From the NCBI RefSeq assembly GCF_027924605.1, contig NZ_AP027042.1:3449524-3513523 (forward strand): DNA of 64,000 nt, in the 5' to 3' direction. This stretch comes from Dyella sp. GSA-30 (lineage in GTDB: Bacteria > Pseudomonadota > Gammaproteobacteria > Xanthomonadales > Rhodanobacteraceae). The notes beneath the pieces were generated by a model. It worked only from the letters and a program-made list of their open reading frames with translations. It was not told the DNA's origin and ran no database searches. Of the stretch, positions 1-12,559 are shown piece by piece; position 1 is the first letter of the stretch, and every line of letters starts with the position of its first letter. A program made the position numbers and the translations under genes.

Positions 1-2721
1 GGCCACGAGCTGACGATGGCCGGGCGTATCCTCGCGGACAACCGCGACCGCATTCTGCACGCCAAGGTGCGTCAGGAGCGCTGCCTCGACTTCGCCAAGC
101 TCGATACGGAAGCCGCGCAGCTTGACTTGCTGGTCCGCGCGTCCGAGGAAATCGAGCTGACCGTTGGCGAGCCAGCGTGCGCGATCGCCACTGCGATACA
201 TGCGCTCGCCGGGTGCACCAAAGGGATTCGCGACGAACCTGTCGGCAGTAAGGTCGGGGCGATTGACATAACCACGGGCCAGCCCGGGACCGGCGATATA
301 CAACTCGCCAGGTACGCCGATCAGTGCAGGATTCAAATGCTCGTCGAGCACGTAGACTCGAAAGTTGCGAATGGGGCGGCCGATCGGCGTGCGTCCGCTA
401 CCGGGAAGGCTTGGTGCAATAGTCGCGCAGACGGTTGTTTCGGTAGGGCCGTAGGCATTGAACATCGCCACGCGCGGCACCCAGCGATCGATCAGTGTGG
501 GCGGGCAGGCTTCACCCGCCGTCACCAGCACGAAGCCCTCCGGTAACGAGGCTTCCGGCATCAAGGCGAGCGCCGAGGGTGGCAGCGTTGCATGCGTCAC
601 ACCGTGCCTGGCGATAAGTGCGGCCAGCGGACCGCCGGGCAGCATCGCTTCGGAGGGAGCGAGCACAAGGCAGGCGCCGCTCAGGATGCCCATGCAGGTT
701 TCCCAGAAGGCCGCGTCGAAACTGGCGGACGCGAACTGAAGAATCCGCGAGGACACACCGACCTCAAGCGTCTCTATCTGCTCGCATACAAGATTGCCGA
801 CACCACGATGCGTGACGGCCACACCCTTGGGGCGGCCTGTCGAGCCTGATGTGTAAATCACGTAGGCCAGATGATCCGGGCATGTCGCAGCCTCCGGGGG
901 CGTGCCCTCGTGCGCGGCAATGTCGTCGGCGTCGGCATCGAGCAGCACCAGGCTTCCCCAGTGCGACGGCAGGCAATCGACCAGCGCACCGACGGTAATG
1001 AGCACCGGTGCCATGGTGTCTTCAAGAATGAAGGCCAGGCGGTCGGCGGGATAGTCCGGATCGAGCGGAACATAGGCGCCACCTGCCTTGGCCACAGCAA
1101 GGATGGCCACGATCAGGTCCAGCGAGCGCGGCAGGCAAATGGCTACGCACACTTCCGGGCCGACGCCGAGACCTTGCAGATGGTGACCCAGCCGATTGGC
1201 TTGTTCATCCAGTTCCCGATAGGTCAACGATGTATCGCCAAAAGCGAGGGCACACGCATCGGGGCGCTCGTGGACATGACGCGCGAATTGCCCGCCCAGC
1301 GTTGCATTGTCGATAGTGGGGGCTGTGGCACTGACGTTGGCTCGTGCTGGTGTATTCCATAGCTCCACGGTCTGCCTGCGCTCCTGCGCATCGGCCAGAT
1401 CGATCGCGGCGATGCACTGATCCGGATCGTCCGCGACGGCATCGAGCAGCCGGCCAAGACGTTCGCCGATCGTGACAACGGTCGCCCGATCGAACAGATC
1501 GAAGGTAAATTCCAGCAGGCAATCCAATCCGTCGGGTGAACCTTGGGCCGTACGTCGCTCGTTGAAATTGAAGCCCAGATCGCAGCGCGAACCCTCGCCG
1601 TCGAGGACGCGAAGGCGAGTATCGATCTGCTCGAAACCAAGCTCGTTTTCGCCGCCCATGCCAAGCATCAGCTTGACCTGGAAAAGCGGGTGATAGGCCG
1701 CCGAACGGGATGGATTGAGCAACTCGACCAGCCGTTCGAACGGCACATCCTTGTGCGCATAAGCGGCAAGGTCGACGTCGCGCACCCGCTCGAGCAATTG
1801 GCGAAACGTCGGATTTCCTGACGTATCGGCACGCAATACCAGTACATTGGTGAAGCAGCCGATCAGGTCGTTGAGGGCTTCATCGCCGCGCCCGGCAAAC
1901 GGGCTGCCCAACGGAATGTCCTCACCGGCGCCCAGGCGCGTCATCAAGCTGGCGACTGCGGCATGCAACACCATGAAAAGCGTGCATTGCCGCTGCCTGG
2001 CCAGGGCATCGAGTCGACCATGCGTGGCTGCATTCACATGAAAACTCACGCTGCCGCCACGGCGCCCGGGCAGGGGCGGCCTTGGTCGGTCTGCAGGTAG
2101 GTCGAGCACATCGGGGAGATCGGACAGCGCATTTTTCCAGTACGCGATGTGTTGCGAGATGTCGCTGTGCGGATCCGATTCTTCCGCCATCCATTCCTGC
2201 TGCCATAACGCATAGTCCGCATACTGCACCGGCAACGGCTCCCATGTCGGAGCGGCCTGCTTGCGGCGAGCGTTGTAGGCCATGGTCAGATCGCGTACCA
2301 GCGGGGCGAACGACCAACCATCGCTGGCGATATGGTGCATCACCAATACCAGGGTATGGCGCTCGGCGGCATGGCGATACAAGGTTGCGCGCAGTGGAAT
2401 TTCGTGGGCGAGTTCGAAACGGTATGCCGCCGCCTGTGCAAGCTCGTGTTCGAACGACGATTCGTCGACCTCGACGGTATAAAAGGGGACGTCGAGGTTA
2501 TCGATAGCCTGTATGTGCTGCGTGGGTGAGCCATCGACTTCTGCGATGACGGTGCGCAGCACTTCATGGCGTGCGACCAGATCGCGCAGCGCCGCGCGGA
2601 GGGCGTCGACATGCAATGGACCGTCGAGATCCAGTGCAAAAGGAATGTTGAAGGTTGCGCTTGGTCCTTCAAGCTTGTTGACGAACCAGAGGCCTTTTTG
2701 AGCGAATGACAAGGGAATCAT
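1..2721 (-). CDS. NRPS, C-A..., partial at left window edge (module 12)
   Basis: This is the fourth NRPS gene of the locus. It opens with ATG at 2721, seven bases after the stop of the preceding NRPS gene, and stays open for 907 codons to the window edge, so its 3' end is missing. The first 440 or so residues are a condensation (C) domain with an intact HHIASDGW active site at about residues 129-136, of the LCL type. An adenylation (A) domain follows, with YTSGSTGRPKG near residue 625, SFDAAFWE (A4) and AYGPTETTVCAT (A5). The ten specificity residues read D-A-W-T-V-A-A-V-C-K (the last Lys is assumed). This is one or two changes from the Phe code of gramicidin and tyrocidine synthetases, so Phe or a close aromatic residue is predicted. 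The carrier domain and any thioesterase lie outside the window. Confidence 0.95.
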   Translation of the reverse strand, partial: MIPLSFAQKGLWFVNKLEGPSATFNIPFALDLDGPLHVDALRAALRDLVARHEVLRTVIAEVDGSPTQHIQAIDNLDVPFYTVEVDESSFEHELAQAAAYRFELAHEIPLRATLYRHAAERHTLVLVMHHIASDGWSFAPLVRDLTMAYNARRKQAAPTWEPLPVQYADYALWQQEWMAEESDPHSDISQHIAYWKNALSDLPDVLDLPADRPRPPLPGRRGGSVSFHVNAATHGRLDALARQRQCTLFMVLHAAVASLMTRLGAGEDIPLGSPFAGRGDEALNDLIGCFTNVLVLRADTSGNPTFRQLLERVRDVDLAAYAHKDVPFERLVELLNPSRSAAYHPLFQVKLMLGMGGENELGFEQIDTRLRVLDGEGSRCDLGFNFNERRTAQGSPDGLDCLLEFTFDLFDRATVVTIGERLGRLLDAVADDPDQCIAAIDLADAQERRQTVELWNTPARANVSATAPTIDNATLGGQFARHVHERPDACALAFGDTSLTYRELDEQANRLGHHLQGLGVGPEVCVAICLPRSLDLIVAILAVAKAGGAYVPLDPDYPADRLAFILEDTMAPVLITVGALVDCLPSHWGSLVLLDADADDIAAHEGTPPEAATCPDHLAYVIYTSGSTGRPKGVAVTHRGVGNLVCEQIETLEVGVSSRILQFASASFDAAFWETCMGILSGACLVLAPSEAMLPGGPLAALIARHGVTHATLPPSALALMPEASLPEGFVLVTAGEACPPTLIDRWVPRVAMFNAYGPTETTVCATIAPSLPGSGRTPIGRPIRNFRVYVLDEHLNPALIGVPGELYIAGPGLARGYVNRPDLTADRFVANPFGAPGERMYRSGDRARWLANGQLDFLGRADQQVKLRGFRIELGEVEAALLTHLGVQNAVAVVREDTPGHRQLVA

Positions 2722-2728
2722 GACGGCC

Positions 2729-5700
2729 TCACTGGGAACGCATGGGACGAAGAGGTTTACGTGTCGACGGTCGCGCGCTGCTAAGGCGTTGGGCAAGCTG
2801 GGCGATCGTGGGAGCTTCGAAAAGTGTGCTCACTGGCAGCTCGAGTCCGAGCACGCTGCGAATCCTTCCCAGCAGACGCATCGCCAGCAGCGAATGACCC
2901 CCCAGGTCGAAAAAGCCATCATCGATGCCGATGTGTTCGCGCTCGAACAGCTCACAGAACATCGCTGCCAAGGCGATTTCTTCTTTCGATACCGGCGGAC
3001 GATAGGCGCTTGTCGTGTACTCAGGATCCGGCAACGCCCTGCGATCGAGTTTGCCGTTGGCGGTGAGCGGGAAGGCGGTCATGCCGACATAGGCGGCGGG
3101 GATCATGTAGTCGGGCAGGCGGGTCGCCAGATGCGCGCGCAGCTCGAGCGCCAGATCGGCGAACTCGCCCTGCGTGACCACATAGGCGACCAGCCGCTTA
3201 TCGCTGCTGCCATCCTGGCGTACCAGTACGGCCACCTCGCGCACTGCCGGATGCTCGGCCAGTCGCGCTTCGATCTCGCCCGGCTCGATGCGGTAGCCGC
3301 GGATCTTCACCTGCTGGTCGTTGCGTCCCAGGAACACCAGGTGACCGTCGGGCAGGTAGCGGCCGAGATCGCCGGTGCGATACATCCGCGCATCCGCTAC
3401 CTGGACGAACGGGTCGGGCAGGAAGCGCTCGGCGGTGAGCTGCGGACGGTGGAGATAACCCAGCGCCACGCCGTCGCCGCCGATATAGATCTCGCCGACC
3501 GCCCCCAAGGGCACCGGTTGGCCCTGCGCATCGAGCAGGTAGATGCGCGCATTGCCGATCGGCCGGCCGATCGGAATGCCGTGCGCTTCGCGCGGATGGC
3601 CTTCCAGGGTATAGGTGGTGGCAAAGGTGGTGGTTTCGGTCGGGCCGTAGCCATTGAGCAGGCGCTGCGGTCGCGGCCCTTGCAGCACCCGCGCCATGAT
3701 CGCCGGATCGAGCGCATCGCCACCGACGATCAAGGTCTTCAACTGCGGTAGGACCGGCGTCAATGCCTCGGCGAGCTGGTTGAACAGCGCCACGGTCAGC
3801 CACAACGTATTGACCGCGCTCTGGAGCAGGGTGTCGATGAAGAGCGGTGTGGCGAGCAGGGTGGCTGCATCGATCACCACCAGCGTGCCGCCATTGAGCA
3901 AGGGCGCCCACACTTCCAGCGTGGCGGCATCGAAGGCCGGGTTGGCGGCGAAGGCGACGCGATCGTCAGGGCCGATCGCGGCATAGCCGTTGTTGCGCAC
4001 CAGGCGATTGATGGCCCGATGGGGCACCAGCACGCCCTTGGGCAGGCCGGTCGAACCGGAGGTGTACATCACGTAGGCGACCGCGTCGGCGGCGCTGTGG
4101 ATCGAGGGGTTGTCGCTGCGCGTCTGACCGGTCAGCAGCGAGGGGATGTCCAGCACCTGGACGGAAGTCGGCGCGACGTGGCCGGCCGGTGCCAGGAGCC
4201 AGGTTACGCCGGCATCGTCGAGCATCCAGGCTTGCCGTGCGGCGGGTAAGGCCGGATCGATCGGCACATAGGCCGCGCCGGCCTTGAGGATCGCCAGCTG
4301 TGCAACGACCAGGGCCGTACTGCGCTCCAGTGCGGTGGCAACCAGGCTGCCTGCATGCACGCCGTGCGCGATCAGCTGATGGGCGAGGCGATTGGCCTGC
4401 GCATTGAGGTCGGCGTAGCTCAGCGATTGCATGCCGTCGATCAGAGCGATCGCGTCGGGAGTTAGCCGCACCTGTGCTTCGAACAGGGCATGCACGCTCG
4501 TCTCGCGTGGGTACTGCGCCGCTGTCGCGTTGAAGGTCTCAAGCAGCTGCTTGCGTTCGGACTCGTCGCACAGGTCGATCCTGTCGAACGGCTGCGCGAT
4601 ATCGGTGACCATCGCTTCGAGCGCGCGCAACAGATAATCGCGATGACGCTCCATCATGGGCTGATCAAACAGTGCAGCGGCATAGTTGAATTCGCCGGCG
4701 ATATTCGCTTCGTCCTCGCCAAGATAGAGTTCGATGTCGTATTTGGCGTGGCTGAGTGCCGGCGCGATGGCTTCCACGTGGAGGCCGGGCAGGTCCAGCG
4801 TGCCTCGATCGTTGCTCTGCCAGGTAAACAGCACCTGGAACAACGGCGTGTGATCCAGACGGCGCGGCGGGTTGACGATATCCACAATCTGCTCAAACGG
4901 CAGGTCCTGGTTGACCTGCGCGTCCAGCGCGCCCTGGCGAATACGTTGCAATAGTTCGACGACCGGTGGCGAACCGGCCAGATCAATGCGCATCGGCAAC
5001 GTGTTGACGAAAAAGCCGATCAGCGGCTCGATCTCGCGCCGTCCACGATTGGCCGTCGGGCAGCCGATAATCAGATCGGTTTGCCCGGACAGGCGACTCA
5101 GCACCGTTGACCACGCAGTCAGCACCACCATGAAAAGTGTGGCGCCGTGTTGCCGGGCAATGCGGCGCAGACCCTGGGTCAACGCGGGAGAAAGTTGCAG
5201 TGGCAAGCGCGCTGCGGAAAAGTCCTGTCGCGCCGGTCGCGGCCGATCGGTCGGCAACGTCAGCAGTGTCGGCGCATCCGCCAGCCAGGATTGCCAGAAC
5301 GCGCGCTGTGCATCGAGACGCTCGCCCTTGAGCCATCGCGTCTGCCAGGCGGCATAGTCGGGATACTGAATCGCCAGTGGCGGCAGTGGATCGTCCTGTT
5401 CGCCGACGAAGGCGCGATAAAGCGAGGTCAATTCATTCAACAAGATCCCCATCGACCAGCCATCGGAGACGATGTGATGCTGGGTGAGCAAGAGCACGTG
5501 CTCGTTGCCAGGCATCCGCACCACACAGGCACGGATGAGCGCATCGTGCGCCAGATCGAACGGGCATGCAGCCTCGTCTGCGGCAAGCCGGTGCATGGCC
5601 AGCTCGGCGTCGTGATGCGAGCTCAGGTCGATGTATTGCCAGGGCATGCCCGCACCGACGGGCAGCAGAACGACAGACGGTTCGCCATCGACGACAGGGA

Positions 5701-5959
5701 AAGTGGTTCGCAAACCTTCATGGCGTTCGAGCAGGCGATCCAGACTGCGCCGCAACGCATCGACATTCAGCGCCCCGCGCAGCCGCAGCGCGACGGGGAT
5801 GTGATAGGTCGCGCTGACCCCCTCAAGCTGAGACAGAAACCATAGCCTTTGCTGGGCAAACGACAAGGGCAACGCATCATCGCGTGGTACCGGCTCGATC
5901 GGGGCGTCGACACTCCGGCGCGTCGACTGGCGGGTCAGCAACACCTGGTCGGCCAGGCC
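2729..5959 (-). other. NRPS module 11: C-A-T, Val
   Basis: Borders are approximate. The C domain has HHIVSDGW (LCL type), so residue 10 should stay L. The A code is D-A-L-W-I-G-G-T-F-K. The terminal carrier domain GGHSLLAM is followed by a basic tail ([10 protein letters not shown]). Confidence 0.7.
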
Positions 5960-8900
5960 AGACAAGGTGGGATGGCTGAATAACGCGGCGAGTGCGAGAT
6001 CGATACCGAAAGCTTGTGAGATGCTGCCGAGCAGGCGAATGGCCAGCAGCGAGTGGCCGCCCAGGTCGAAGAAATGATCGTTACGACCGACACGTGGGAC
6101 ACTCAGCAGCTCCTGCCAGATGCCGGCCAGGGTTGTCTCGATCTCGCCCTTCGGTGCCACATATTCGCGTTGCGCGAGCGCGGTGGCACCAGGATCCGGC
6201 AATGCCCTGCGATCGAGTTTGCCGTTGGCGGTGAGCGGGAAGGCGATCATGCCGACATAGGCGGCGGGGATCATGTAGTCGGGCAGGCGGGTCGCCAGAT
6301 GCGCGCGTAGATCGAGCGCCAGATCGGCGAACTCGCCCTGCGTGACCACATAGGCGACCAGCCGCTTATCGCTGCCGCCATCCTGGCGTACCAGTACGGC
6401 CACCTCGCGCACTGCCGGATGCTCGGCCAGTCGCGCTTCGATCTCGCCCGGCTCGATGCGGTAGCCGCGGATCTTCACCTGCTGGTCGTTGCGTCCCAGG
6501 AACACCAGGTGACCGTCGGGCAGGTAGCGGCCGAGATCGCCGGTGCGATACATCCGCGCATCCGCTACCTGGACGAACGGGTCGGGCAGGAAGCGCTCGG
6601 CGGTGAGCTGCGGACGGTGGAGATAACCCAGCGCCACGCCGTCGCCGCCGATATAGATCTCGCCGACCGCCCCCAAGGGCACCGGTTGGCCCTGCGTATC
6701 GAGCAGGTAGATGCGCGCATTGCCGATCGGCCGGCCGATCGGAATGCCGTGCGCTTCGCGCGGATGGCCTTCCAGGGTATAGGTGGTGGCAAAGGTGGTG
6801 GTTTCGGTCGGGCCGTAGCCATTGAGCAGGCGCTGCGGTCGCGGCCCTTGCAGCACCCGCGCCATGATCGCCGGATCGAGCGCATCGCCACCGACGATCA
6901 AGGTCTTCAACTGCGGTAGGACCGGCGTCAATGCCTCGGCGAGCTGGTTGAACAGCGCCACGGTCAGCCACAACGTATTGACCGCGCTCTGGAGCAGGGT
7001 GTCGATGAAGAGCGGTGTGGCGAGCAGGGTGGCTGCATCGATCACCACCAGCGTGCCGCCATTGAGCAAGGGCGCCCACACTTCCAGCGTGGCGGCATCG
7101 AAGGCCGGGTTGGCGGCGAAGGCGACGCGATCGTCAGGGCCGATCGCGGCATAGCCGTTGTTGCGCACCAGGCGATTGATGGCCCGATGGGGCACCAGCA
7201 CGCCCTTGGGCAGGCCGGTCGAACCGGAGGTGTACATCACGTAGGCGACCGCGTCGGCGGCGCTGTGGATCGAGGGGTTGTCGCTGCGCGTCTGACCGGT
7301 CAGCAGCGAGGGGATGTCCAGCACCTGGACGGAAGTCGGCGCGACGTGGCCGGCCGGTGCCAGGAGCCAGGTTACGCCGGCATCGTCGAGCATCCAGGCT
7401 TGCCGTGCGGCGGGTAAGGCCGGATCGATCGGCACATAGGCCGCGCCGGCCTTGAGGATCGCCAGCTGTGCAACGACCAGGGCCGTGCTGCGCTCCAGTG
7501 CGGTGGCAACCAGGCTGCCTGCATGCACGCCGTGCGCGATCAGCTGGTGGGCGAGGCGATTGGCCTGCGCATTGAGGTCGGCGTAGCTCAGCGATTGCGT
7601 GCCGTCGATCAGAGCGATCGCGTCAGGAGTTAGCCGCACCTGCTCTTCGAACAGGGCATGCACGCTCGTCTCACGTGGGTACTGCGCCGCTGTCGCGTTG
7701 AACGTTTCGAGTAGTTGCTGCCGTTCGGCGGGCGGCAGAATCGTCAGCTCATGCAATGCCGTCGTTGGCGCGCGTTCCAGTGCGTCGACAAGACTGGCAA
7801 GCGATTGCCGCACATAGCCGCAAATTCGTTCCGGACTCAACGGCGCGACGACCTGCGCCGTGATGCCCAGTGCGTTACCGCTGTCCTCCACCGAGATGAC
7901 GAGGGGATAGTTGGTGCGCTCCTGACCACCCAGCACTTGGATGCCCGAATCGTTATCCGGGGAGCCGACGCTGTCTTCGGGCATCGCAGCGTTGTGGCGA
8001 TAGTTGATCAGCGAACTGAATAGCGGCGAGAGCGCGGCCACGCCGCTGCAACGTTGAGCCAATGACAACGGGGCGTGCTCGTGGATCAGCAATTGCGCCA
8101 AGGCTTCGTGCGTTCGTTGCACGCCGGTCCGCACATCCGCCTGACCGAGGCTGAGGCGCAGCGGCAAGGTATTGATAAAAAGCCCCATCGCCGTATCGAC
8201 GCCGACTCCGGCCTGCATGCGCCCAAACAGCACGGTGCCGAAAACCACGTCGCTGCGGTCGCTGGTGCGAGCCACGACCAGCCCCCACGCCAGGTGACAC
8301 ATGCTGGCGACGCTCACGCCAAGACGCCGCGCCTGTGCGCGCACGCGAAGATTAAGCGAATCGGGGAGCATCAGTGTCGTTTCGCTGACATGATGGCCAC
8401 CGCGATACACATCGCCGATCCCGAAGGGAAGGGTCGAGCTATCGATATCGCCAAGCGTGCTGCGGAAAAATACCTCGTGCTCGCTCTCGGAGACGCCGTG
8501 ACGGGCGCGCGCGACAAAATGTCGGAACGGCTGTGGCGCGTCAAGAAGATGGGCGCTGTCGGACAGAAACGCCCTCGCCTCGGCATTCATGATCTCGAGT
8601 GTGGAGTGGTCGCCGATGAGATGATGGAGCCGTTGTATCAGCAGCCAACGATCATGGGCGGCATCGAAAGCTACAGCGAAACTCAATAGTGGCGGCCGGG
8701 CAAGATCGATTCGATGGTGTCGCGGGTCGAAACGCTCAGACAGCTGCGACAAGACATCCCCGTCGCTCGTACTGAGGGAAAGTTCGGTCATGCTCAGGCG
8801 TGCTGCCCGCAATACGAACTGGACCGGTGTCGCTATGCCTTTCCAGACGAATCCCGTGCGAAGGATATCGTGACGCTCCACGACCGACTGAATCGCAGCC

Positions 8901-9361
8901 AGATAGTCGTCGAGCAGCGTGCGGTTGGCAAAGGCGAGGCTGACAACGGACAGATACGGATCGCCATCGTCAGCCATCATATGGTGGAACAGCATGCCCT
9001 CCTGCAGCGGTGCCAACGCATAGATATCCTGGATGTTACCGACGCCACCCGGCGCAGCAGCGACTACCGCATCGATATCCGCCTGCGACAACTCGACCAG
9101 TGTGAGCATGTCCGGCGTTATACGTTCGCAGCCGGAGGGAATGAGGTTCGGCGCAACGGTGGCGGTGTCGCGCGCGCTGCCGATAGCGCCCATTCCCAGG
9201 CCCTGGATATGCTCGATCAGCTGAGCCTTGCATTCGCGTAGCAGCTGCTGGAGCTCGGTTGTCACGGCACCTTTGGGCGCCTTGATAACTAGCGAATCGC
9301 CATCGAGCGCGACGGATACGTCTCGCTCTTGGAGCGTTTTCAGGAGCAGGTCGATATTCAA
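2729..9361 (-). CDS. NRPS, TubC docking-E/C-A-T-C-A-T (modules 10-11)
   Basis: The 2210-aa synthetase starts with ATG at 9361, overlapping the stop of the 6482-aa NRPS by four bases, which suggests translational coupling. Residues 1-55 resemble a TubC-type N-terminal docking domain (leucine-rich helix, [11 protein letters not shown], then [13 protein letters not shown]). A dual condensation/epimerization domain follows, with the extra N-terminal motif [10 protein letters not shown] near residue 127 and HHLIGDH near 248. Next come an A domain, a carrier domain with GGHSLLA near 1100, a plain LCL C domain with HHIVSDGW near 1297, a second A domain and a terminal carrier domain near 2151. Both A domains give D-A-L-W-I-G-G-T-F-K, one change from the Val code, and are almost identical to each other. 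The protein should add two Val-like residues and epimerize the residue delivered by module 9. Confidence 0.96.
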   Translation of the reverse strand: MNIDLLLKTLQERDVSVALDGDSLVIKAPKGAVTTELQQLLRECKAQLIEHIQGLGMGAIGSARDTATVAPNLIPSGCERITPDMLTLVELSQADIDAVVAAAPGGVGNIQDIYALAPLQEGMLFHHMMADDGDPYLSVVSLAFANRTLLDDYLAAIQSVVERHDILRTGFVWKGIATPVQFVLRAARLSMTELSLSTSDGDVLSQLSERFDPRHHRIDLARPPLLSFAVAFDAAHDRWLLIQRLHHLIGDHSTLEIMNAEARAFLSDSAHLLDAPQPFRHFVARARHGVSESEHEVFFRSTLGDIDSSTLPFGIGDVYRGGHHVSETTLMLPDSLNLRVRAQARRLGVSVASMCHLAWGLVVARTSDRSDVVFGTVLFGRMQAGVGVDTAMGLFINTLPLRLSLGQADVRTGVQRTHEALAQLLIHEHAPLSLAQRCSGVAALSPLFSSLINYRHNAAMPEDSVGSPDNDSGIQVLGGQERTNYPLVISVEDSGNALGITAQVVAPLSPERICGYVRQSLASLVDALERAPTTALHELTILPPAERQQLLETFNATAAQYPRETSVHALFEEQVRLTPDAIALIDGTQSLSYADLNAQANRLAHQLIAHGVHAGSLVATALERSTALVVAQLAILKAGAAYVPIDPALPAARQAWMLDDAGVTWLLAPAGHVAPTSVQVLDIPSLLTGQTRSDNPSIHSAADAVAYVMYTSGSTGLPKGVLVPHRAINRLVRNNGYAAIGPDDRVAFAANPAFDAATLEVWAPLLNGGTLVVIDAATLLATPLFIDTLLQSAVNTLWLTVALFNQLAEALTPVLPQLKTLIVGGDALDPAIMARVLQGPRPQRLLNGYGPTETTTFATTYTLEGHPREAHGIPIGRPIGNARIYLLDTQGQPVPLGAVGEIYIGGDGVALGYLHRPQLTAERFLPDPFVQVADARMYRTGDLGRYLPDGHLVFLGRNDQQVKIRGYRIEPGEIEARLAEHPAVREVAVLVRQDGGSDKRLVAYVVTQGEFADLALDLRAHLATRLPDYMIPAAYVGMIAFPLTANGKLDRRALPDPGATALAQREYVAPKGEIETTLAGIWQELLSVPRVGRNDHFFDLGGHSLLAIRLLGSISQAFGIDLALAALFSHPTLSGLADQVLLTRQSTRRSVDAPIEPVPRDDALPLSFAQQRLWFLSQLEGVSATYHIPVALRLRGALNVDALRRSLDRLLERHEGLRTTFPVVDGEPSVVLLPVGAGMPWQYIDLSSHHDAELAMHRLAADEAACPFDLAHDALIRACVVRMPGNEHVLLLTQHHIVSDGWSMGILLNELTSLYRAFVGEQDDPLPPLAIQYPDYAAWQTRWLKGERLDAQRAFWQSWLADAPTLLTLPTDRPRPARQDFSAARLPLQLSPALTQGLRRIARQHGATLFMVVLTAWSTVLSRLSGQTDLIIGCPTANRGRREIEPLIGFFVNTLPMRIDLAGSPPVVELLQRIRQGALDAQVNQDLPFEQIVDIVNPPRRLDHTPLFQVLFTWQSNDRGTLDLPGLHVEAIAPALSHAKYDIELYLGEDEANIAGEFNYAAALFDQPMMERHRDYLLRALEAMVTDIAQPFDRIDLCDESERKQLLETFNATAAQYPRETSVHALFEAQVRLTPDAIALIDGMQSLSYADLNAQANRLAHQLIAHGVHAGSLVATALERSTALVVAQLAILKAGAAYVPIDPALPAARQAWMLDDAGVTWLLAPAGHVAPTSVQVLDIPSLLTGQTRSDNPSIHSAADAVAYVMYTSGSTGLPKGVLVPHRAINRLVRNNGYAAIGPDDRVAFAANPAFDAATLEVWAPLLNGGTLVVIDAATLLATPLFIDTLLQSAVNTLWLTVALFNQLAEALTPVLPQLKTLIVGGDALDPAIMARVLQGPRPQRLLNGYGPTETTTFATTYTLEGHPREAHGIPIGRPIGNARIYLLDAQGQPVPLGAVGEIYIGGDGVALGYLHRPQLTAERFLPDPFVQVADARMYRTGDLGRYLPDGHLVFLGRNDQQVKIRGYRIEPGEIEARLAEHPAVREVAVLVRQDGSSDKRLVAYVVTQGEFADLALELRAHLATRLPDYMIPAAYVGMTAFPLTANGKLDRRALPDPEYTTSAYRPPVSKEEIALAAMFCELFEREHIGIDDGFFDLGGHSLLAMRLLGRIRSVLGLELPVSTLFEAPTIAQLAQRLSSARPSTRKPLRPMRSQ
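3022..4534. repeat. Near-identical A-domain block, copy in module 11
   Basis: One of three copies of a roughly 1.5-kb coding block that covers most of the Val-type A domain. Copies lie at 3022-4534, 6190-7702 and 19332-20844 (constant offsets of 3168 and 13142). Only scattered single-base differences are visible by eye. Borders are approximate. Confidence 0.85.
5960..9361 (-). other. NRPS module 10: docking-dual C/E-A-T, Val
   Basis: Borders are approximate. A TubC-like docking segment is followed by a dual C/E domain ([17 protein letters not shown]) and an A domain with D-A-L-W-I-G-G-T-F-K. The A domain is nearly the same DNA as in modules 6 and 11. Confidence 0.7.
6190..7702. repeat. Near-identical A-domain block, copy in module 10
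   Basis: Second copy of the 1.5-kb Val-type A-domain block. It is closest to the module 6 copy, and the similarity of these two extends left into the carrier domain (from about 6046) and right to about 7724. Confidence 0.85.
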
Positions 9362-12300
9362 AGCCGGAACTCCACCATTTCCACCAGATTGTCCGCGAGC
9401 GATGCAAGCGTAGGTGCCGCGAACACCGCGCTGATTTCAACGTCCATGCCCATCTGTCTTATGCGCTCCATCATTCGCACGATCAGCAGCGAGTGACCGC
9501 CCAGTTTGAAGAAATTATCCTGTCTGCCTACACGTTCCACGCCGAGCAATTCGCTCCATAGCGCGGCCAGCGCTTGCTCGATGTCGCCGTGCGGCGCTTC
9601 GTACTGGCTGTGCGCATACGCCAGCTCGTCCGGATCGGGCAGGGCCGAGCGATCGATCTTGCCGTTGGGCGATAGCGGTAGCGCGGATACGGACACGAAC
9701 GCGGAAGGAATCATGTATTCGGGCAACCGTGACGTCAGATGACGCTGCAGGTGCGCCGCGCGCTCCGGATCGGCCACGGTGGCAGTGACGACCCAGGCGA
9801 CCAGACGTTTTCCTCCTTGGCCATCGTCCCGTGCCAGCACCAGGGCGTCATGAACGTCCTCGTGCGTGCACAAGGCCTTTTCGATTTCGGCAGGCTCGAT
9901 ACGGAAGCCACGTATCTTCACTTGCTCGTCGTTGCGGCCTTCGAAGATGAGGCTGCCATCCGACCGGTAGCGCGCCAGATCGCCGGTGCGATACATGCGC
10001 GCACCGGGTTCGGCGAATGGGTCGGGAAGGAAGCGCTCGCCGCTCAGCTCTGGCTGCCCCAGATAACCCCGGGCAACGCCTTCGCCGCCGATATGAATTT
10101 CGCCGATGGCGCCCAGCGGCGCCGGAAGCCCCGACTCATCCAGCAGGTAGACGCGCGTATGTGATACAGGCCGCCCAATCGGAACCGATGCGCCGCCGTC
10201 TTCGGGTCTGCAACGCCATGCGGTTGCCCATACGGATGCCTCGGTCGGACCGTATTCATTGAACAAGCTAGCCTGCGGCAGCACGGCGGCAAGCGCCGCT
10301 GGCAGCGAGGGTGGGCATGCTTCACCGGCGACAATGATCTCGCGCAACCGGGCGTGATGCTGCGGCGACAGCGACTCCAGCAGCAGGCTGGCAAGCGAGG
10401 GCACGCACAGCAGGCGCGTGATACGTGCATCGGCGAGCGTCTGCGCAATGGCGCGGCGATCGTGGGCTTCGTCGCGCGCACTGAAGTACAGGCATCCGCC
10501 TTCGGTCAGCGTACCAAACAGGCCGGCGACGGAGCTGTCGAACGCGATCGACGAAAGCAACAGAAAGCGCGTATCGGCGGATGTGCCGTAGTAAGCGTGG
10601 CGGGCGCGTGTCGACGCGACGAGCTGGCGATGTTCGACCATCACGCCCTTGGGAGTGCCGGTCGAGCCGGATGTATAGATCACATAAGCAAGATCATCCG
10701 GTTTTACCAGGGTGGACGGCAGCCTGTCAGCCGATTGTGCAGCCCACACCGGCGACGATGCATCCATGTCGACCGTCGGGATATCGCCGGTAGGTTGCCC
10801 TGCCAGGGATTGACGGCCAGCTGCGTCGGTAAGAAGAAGACGTGGCTGCGCATCGACCAGGATGTAGGCGAGGCGTTCAGCGGGATAGGCCGGATCAAGT
10901 GGAACGTACGCGCCACCCGCTTTCAGTGTCGCAAGGATGGCGACGGCGAGATTCACGCCGCGGTCTAGGCAGATCGCCACACGACTGCCTGGCTGCACGC
11001 CGCGTTCCACAAGAACGCGTGCAAGCTGATTGGCCTGGCGGTCGAGCGTGGCATAGTCGAGGCTGTGTCGTGCATCGGCGACGGCTGGGGCGGTCGGAGA
11101 TTGCGCGGCTCTCGCCTCGATCATGTGGTGTATGCCGCATTCGACCGGACCGACCGGCGCGTTGGCGTTGAATGTCTCGAGCAGGCGAGTCCGCTCCGAC
11201 GCGGGCAGCAGATCGATGGCACGCCATGGGGTGTCCGCGTCGCCCGCAAAGGCCTTGAGCGCGGCAAGCAGATAATCGCGGTGACGCACGATTGTCGTCT
11301 CATCGAATAACGCCGTGGCGTAGTGAAGCCCGCCTTCGATGACGTCGCCTTCGAAACCCAGGTTCAACTCGATATCGAATTTGACCCAATCCACACCCAG
11401 TGGCTCGGGTGCAATGGCGAGATCGGCCAGGCTAAGGTCGACCGTCTCGTTGTTCTGCCACGCGAATACCGCCTGAAAGATCGGCGCATGATCCAGGCGA
11501 CGCGGTGGATTGACCGCCTCCACGACCTGTTCGAACGGCAGCTCCCGATGGTCCTGTGCCGCAAGTGCGGTTTGGCGAACCACGTCGAGCCACTCGCGGA
11601 TGGTATGTGCACCGGAAAGGTCCAGGCGCAGCGCAAGCGTATTGACGAAGAAGCCGATCAGGTTCTCGATGGCTGCATGCTGCCGGTTCGCCGACGGCGT
11701 GCCGATCACGATATCCGTCTGAGCCGACAGGCGGGACAGCACCACCGACCACGCGGCCAGGACGACCATGAACATGGTCGCGCCATGCCGGTCGCATGAT
11801 GCCCGCAAGGCATGCGTCAGCGCCGCATCGATGTGCACCGGCACCATGCCGCCGGCGAACGACTGGCGCGGCGGGCGAGGCCTGTCCGTGGGCAGGGTCA
11901 ATAAAAGCGGGGCATCGGCCAGCTGAGTGCGCCAGTAATCGATTTGCGCGTTCAGCCGCTCGCCTGATAGCCGCTCGCGCTGCCACGCGGCGTAGTCGGC
12001 GTATTGCACGCCCAGTGGCGGCAGTGGGTTGCTTTCCTCGCGGGCGTAAGCCGCGTAGAGCGCGTTGATCTCGCGCACCAGGATGGCGGTCGACCAGCCA
12101 TCGGAGATGATGTGATGCTGGGTTATCTGCAGCACATGATCGTCGCTATCGAGGGTAATCAATTGGGCACGGATCAACGGCCCCTTGGACATATCGAAGG
12201 GTGCCAGTGCACCCGCGCGCACGAGCTCCCGTGCGCGTGTTTCAACATCGTCTTCTCCATGCAGGTTCACATGCTGCAGACCGATACCCTGGCTGGCCGG

Positions 12301-12559
12301 CAGAAAATCGACGAACGGCTTTCCGTCCTCCGTGCCAAATACGCTGCGCAATGCCTCGTGGCGATCGAACAGTGTATCGAGAGTGCGCGCCAGCGCGTCT
12401 TGCCGCAGCTTGCCGCGCAGGCGTAGCGCGAACGGCATGTGGTAGTTGGCGTTATCCGAATCGAGCTGGGCGAGGAACCAAAGGCGCGCCTGCGCGAACG
12501 ATGGCCATCGGCGCTGTGCTTGCCCGGCCGATGGAATGTGTCCGTCCATTCTGCGGATG
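9358..12559 (-). other. NRPS module 9: C-A-T, substrate unassigned
   Basis: Borders are approximate. The C domain has HHIISDGW near residue 5567, an LCL type, so residue 8 should stay L. The A code is D-S-A-L-I-A-E-V-W-K. The nearest code I recall is the bacitracin His code D-S-E-L-T-A-E-V-C-K (7 of 10), which is too weak to assign. The dual C/E domain of module 10 should make this residue D. Confidence 0.6.
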
